Assembly: GCA_030595485.1 (NCBI GenBank)
Contig: JAUVDE010000033.1
Span: forward strand, 1-14,894
DNA from: Draconibacterium sp.
Lineage (GTDB): Bacteria > Bacteroidota > Bacteroidia > Bacteroidales > Prolixibacteraceae
Direction: 5' to 3'
DNA: 14,894 bases
The notes below the pieces were generated by a model that made no database searches, was not told the origin of the DNA, and was given only the letters and a program-made list of their open reading frames with translations. Positions 12,456 through 14,894 of this stretch are shown here, piece by piece. Position numbers and translations under genes: made by a program. The stretch's first letter is position 1. Each line of letters begins with the position of its first letter.

Positions 12456-14494
12456 TGAGAAAACTGCTAAAACATATCGCCATTTTAGTTTTAGGAATCT
12501 TTCCTATTATTTCTCTTGCCCAAAAAACCGACCCTGCAAAAATTATAGAATCTATCATCGAATCGCACCTTGATAAAATAACTGAAGGAACCGATGTAGC
12601 CTTAATTATTGAGGACCTTGAAAATTTGGCGGAGCATCCAATAAATTTAAATGCAACCAATGCAGCGGAGCTTTCTCGCCTGTACATTTTAAATGACGTA
12701 CAAATAAATAAACTACTTAATTATGTAGAAACCTTTGGCCCGGCTTATTCTATTTTTGAACTGCAAACTATTGATGGTTTTACTCGCGATATGCTGGAAA
12801 AGATGCAGCCCTTTGTTTTCTTTGGCGGACAAATTCAAACAACAAAATCATTAAAAGAGGACTTTAAATATGCCAATCATCAATTGATGGTTCGGGGCTT
12901 AGGATATTTACAAGAAACGCGTGGATACAAACCTAAGACTGATGGGTCAGTTCCTTTTGAAGGAAACCGTTTTAGGTACTACACACGTTATAATTTTGCC
13001 GCTAGCAATAAAATTTCGGCCGGGTTTACCGCTGAAAAAGATCCCGGTGAAGCATTTTTCAAAGGTTCGAACAAACATGGATTCGATTACAACTCGGCAC
13101 ATCTTAGTTTTAAACTGAACAATACCTTTGAGAACATTTCTCTTGGTGACTATATTATTCGTGCCGGGCAAGGTCTGGTGCTTTGGCAAGGATACACTTC
13201 GGGAAAGTCGGAAGACGTGTTGGGTATTTCAAAAACCGGGCAGGGTGTTCGGGGATACACTTCGGTGGATGAGAACTTATATTTCAGGGGAACAGCTACC
13301 ACAATAAAAATAGGCGATGGCAAACTCAGTTTATTCTATTCTCGAAAAAACAGGGATGGCAACAGTGTTGAAAGCGACTCAAGCAGCTATTTTACCAATC
13401 TTCAAACTTCAGGTTATCATCGCACAAAAAATGAAATTGAAGACGAGAAGTCGGTCGGCAGCATCAACATTGGCGGTGTATTTTCATGGAATTTCAAGAA
13501 CCTAAAACTGGGTGCTACTTTTGTGCACCAGAAGTTTGATAAACCATACATTAGAAGTACTCAGCTTTATAATCTTTTCCGATTTAGTGGTACAGAAAAT
13601 TACACTGGAGGAGTCGATTATCTCTTTAGTAAAGGCAAGTATCAACTGTTTGGAGAGGCGGCGTTTTCAAAATCGAAAGGCAAAGCATTTGTTCAAGGAG
13701 CTGTTGCACACTTAAATGACCAACTTCATTTTTCTTTACTATTTCGTCATTTCGATAAAGATTACCATGCACTTTGGGCCAATACTTTTGCCGAAGGAAG
13801 TAACATCAGCAATGAATCGGGATTGTATTTTGGCGCCAAATTCTTTCCGGAAAAATTTATTACTCTTTTGGCATATTCCGATATTTATCAATCGAATTGG
13901 ATTAATTACACGACTGCAGGCCCCACCAAAAACTGGGATATTTTCACACAACTAAATTTCCATTTTTCAGAACAATTCAATTTTTATATACGTTTTAAAA
14001 GCGAAGAAAAGGAGCAGAAATTTAAAGCCGACAAGTTGTATGTAAATCTGCCCGAAAGAATTCAAAAAACAAGAGTCCATTTTCAATATAAACCAAGCGA
14101 AACATTAACATTAAAAACCAGACTCGAGCACGTTAATTATAATGGTAACCGACACGAAAATGGCTATCTAATTTTTCAAGACTTTCAATATTCACCCTTA
14201 AACTTCCCCATTAATCTTTCGGCGCGTTTAGCGTATTTCAATACTGAAAGTTATGAGAGTAGAATCTACGCTTACGAAAACGATATCCTGTATACTTTTT
14301 CAATTCCAGCGTATTATGGACAAGGATTCAGAACATATCTGAATTTGAAGTGTACGATATCACGTAAAATTGAATGCTGGCTAAAACTAGCCAATACACA
14401 CTGGACCGACCGCGACATCATTAGTTCGGGCTACAACGAAATTAATGGCAGCAACAAAACGGAGTTAAAATTCCAGCTCAGGTTGAAATTCTAA
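12455..14494 (+). CDS. Secreted helix-hairpin-helix protein with a long beta-barrel-like C-terminus
   Basis: A 679-residue protein with signal peptide MRKLLKHIAILVLGIFPIIS plus LAQ (cleavage near 22/23). A helical segment follows at ~26-60, then a ComEA-like tandem helix-hairpin-helix region at ~62-120. PINLNATNAAEL (62-73) is the characteristic lead-in, and IDGFTRDMLEKMQPFV (106-121) corresponds to the second hairpin and final helix. The hairpin glycines that bind DNA phosphate are largely lost: ILND replaces the first Gly-x-Gly and DGF the second. Residues ~130-679 are rich in alternating hydrophobic/polar strands and aromatics, have no long hydrophobic helix, and end in LKFQLRLKF with a terminal Phe, the usual signal for outer-membrane barrel insertion. 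The ATG overlaps the upstream stop, so the two genes are translationally coupled. Such proteins recur in Bacteroidota, but to my knowledge none has a proven role. DNA uptake is possible but unsupported. Confidence 0.75.
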   Translation: MRKLLKHIAILVLGIFPIISLAQKTDPAKIIESIIESHLDKITEGTDVALIIEDLENLAEHPINLNATNAAELSRLYILNDVQINKLLNYVETFGPAYSIFELQTIDGFTRDMLEKMQPFVFFGGQIQTTKSLKEDFKYANHQLMVRGLGYLQETRGYKPKTDGSVPFEGNRFRYYTRYNFAASNKISAGFTAEKDPGEAFFKGSNKHGFDYNSAHLSFKLNNTFENISLGDYIIRAGQGLVLWQGYTSGKSEDVLGISKTGQGVRGYTSVDENLYFRGTATTIKIGDGKLSLFYSRKNRDGNSVESDSSSYFTNLQTSGYHRTKNEIEDEKSVGSINIGGVFSWNFKNLKLGATFVHQKFDKPYIRSTQLYNLFRFSGTENYTGGVDYLFSKGKYQLFGEAAFSKSKGKAFVQGAVAHLNDQLHFSLLFRHFDKDYHALWANTFAEGSNISNESGLYFGAKFFPEKFITLLAYSDIYQSNWINYTTAGPTKNWDIFTQLNFHFSEQFNFYIRFKSEEKEQKFKADKLYVNLPERIQKTRVHFQYKPSETLTLKTRLEHVNYNGNRHENGYLIFQDFQYSPLNFPINLSARLAYFNTESYESRIYAYENDILYTFSIPAYYGQGFRTYLNLKCTISRKIECWLKLANTHWTDRDIISSGYNEINGSNKTELKFQLRLKF

Positions 14495-14531
14495 ATTTGA
14501 ATGTGTTTCTTTACCGTGTTAATTACAATCT

Positions 14532-14894
14532 ATGGGAACATATAATTTCGATGATATTCGCCCTTACTACGACAGTGAAGTAAGACAAAAAATGCGCCTT
14601 TTAGTAAAGGATAAAACCTTTGGAAAGGTGCTACTCCATTTGTTTAAAAATCGCCCGAAAGTTGAGATGGTAAAATTTCAGCTTCGCCGAATTCGTAGCA
14701 TAAAACAACTTCAGGGCGTATTTATTTACGACCTTTTGCACTGGTTAATCGATAAATCATCGGATGGGTTAAAATGCACAGGAATTGAAAAACTGGATAA
14801 AACAAAACCCTATCTTTTTATTTCGAATCATCGTGATATAGTACTGGATGCCGCCATCATAAACTTCCTGATTTTTGAATATGGGATGAACACC
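14532..14894 (+). CDS. PlsC-family acyltransferase (N-terminal part, truncated by window edge)
   Basis: 121 residues are visible from ATG 14532; the C-terminus lies beyond the window. FISNHRDIVLDAAI (96-109) is the first acyltransferase block, with catalytic His100. The acidic partner is D106, giving H-x5-D and not the common H-x4-D. This form is known to me as a recurrent NHRDI variant in PlsC-like proteins. The preceding ~95 residues are helical and polar with many Arg/Lys, and no clear N-terminal membrane helix is visible. It probably makes an acylated phospholipid or ornithine-type lipid at the inner membrane, but the substrate cannot be assigned without the second half. The gene lies 37 bp after the barrel protein on the same strand. 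Start choice: the first in-frame ATG after the upstream stop, with no clear ribosome site. Confidence 0.82.
   Translation, partial: MGTYNFDDIRPYYDSEVRQKMRLLVKDKTFGKVLLHLFKNRPKVEMVKFQLRRIRSIKQLQGVFIYDLLHWLIDKSSDGLKCTGIEKLDKTKPYLFISNHRDIVLDAAIINFLIFEYGMNT

Noticed and set aside
1..14894. Mobile element or recently acquired island
   Set aside because: No transposase, integrase, tRNA-end duplication or abrupt composition change was seen. The gene content is core housekeeping and envelope genes.

Overview
The window looks like a chromosomal stretch of a Bacteroidota bacterium, probably a marine Bacteroidales/Marinilabiliales (Prolixibacteraceae-like) lineage. The reasons are the AT-rich coding sequence, start sites mostly without a Shine-Dalgarno motif, two intergenic matches to the Bacteroidota -7 element TAnnTTTG, and lineage-typical protein forms: a ParC-type topoisomerase with an acidic tail, a membrane-anchored MutS relative, and an outer-membrane barrel protein with a helix-hairpin-helix region. 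The genus assignment is an inference from protein style and is not proven. No tRNA, rRNA, CRISPR array, transposase or phage gene was found.

Layout. Positions 1-653 (minus) hold the N-terminal part of a thiamine-diphosphate enzyme of the acetolactate-synthase family, cut by the window edge. Positions 787-5913 (minus) form a probable operon read parE, parC, aroK: both topoisomerase IV subunits, then shikimate kinase. A 346-bp gene-free gap (5914-6259) carries a candidate promoter for parE and several short degenerate repeats. Positions 6260-10947 (minus) are a second co-directional cluster read hpt, adk, obg, a PAP2 lipid phosphatase, and a membrane-anchored MutS-like ATPase. The last two abut exactly, stop codon against start codon. 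An 88-bp divergent region separates hpt from purE on the plus strand (11036-11542).

The rest of the plus strand is a cell-envelope region. A strong hairpin with a T-tract follows purE and ends directly at the start codon of an outer-membrane barrel-like protein (11640-12455). That gene overlaps by one base (TAATG) with a 679-residue secreted protein that combines a ComEA-like helix-hairpin-helix region with a long beta-strand-rich C-terminal part ending in Phe. The start of a PlsC-type acyltransferase (from 14532) runs off the window end.

How the genes fit together. The housekeeping content covers purine salvage (hpt), de novo purine synthesis (purE), adenylate balance (adk), ribosome-linked GTPase function (obg), chromosome decatenation (parE/parC) and aromatic synthesis (aroK). 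The two least-explained units are the PAP2/MutS-like membrane pair and the coupled barrel/helix-hairpin-helix pair. They are the best candidates for undescribed biology here, although both look like conserved vertical genes and not recent acquisitions.
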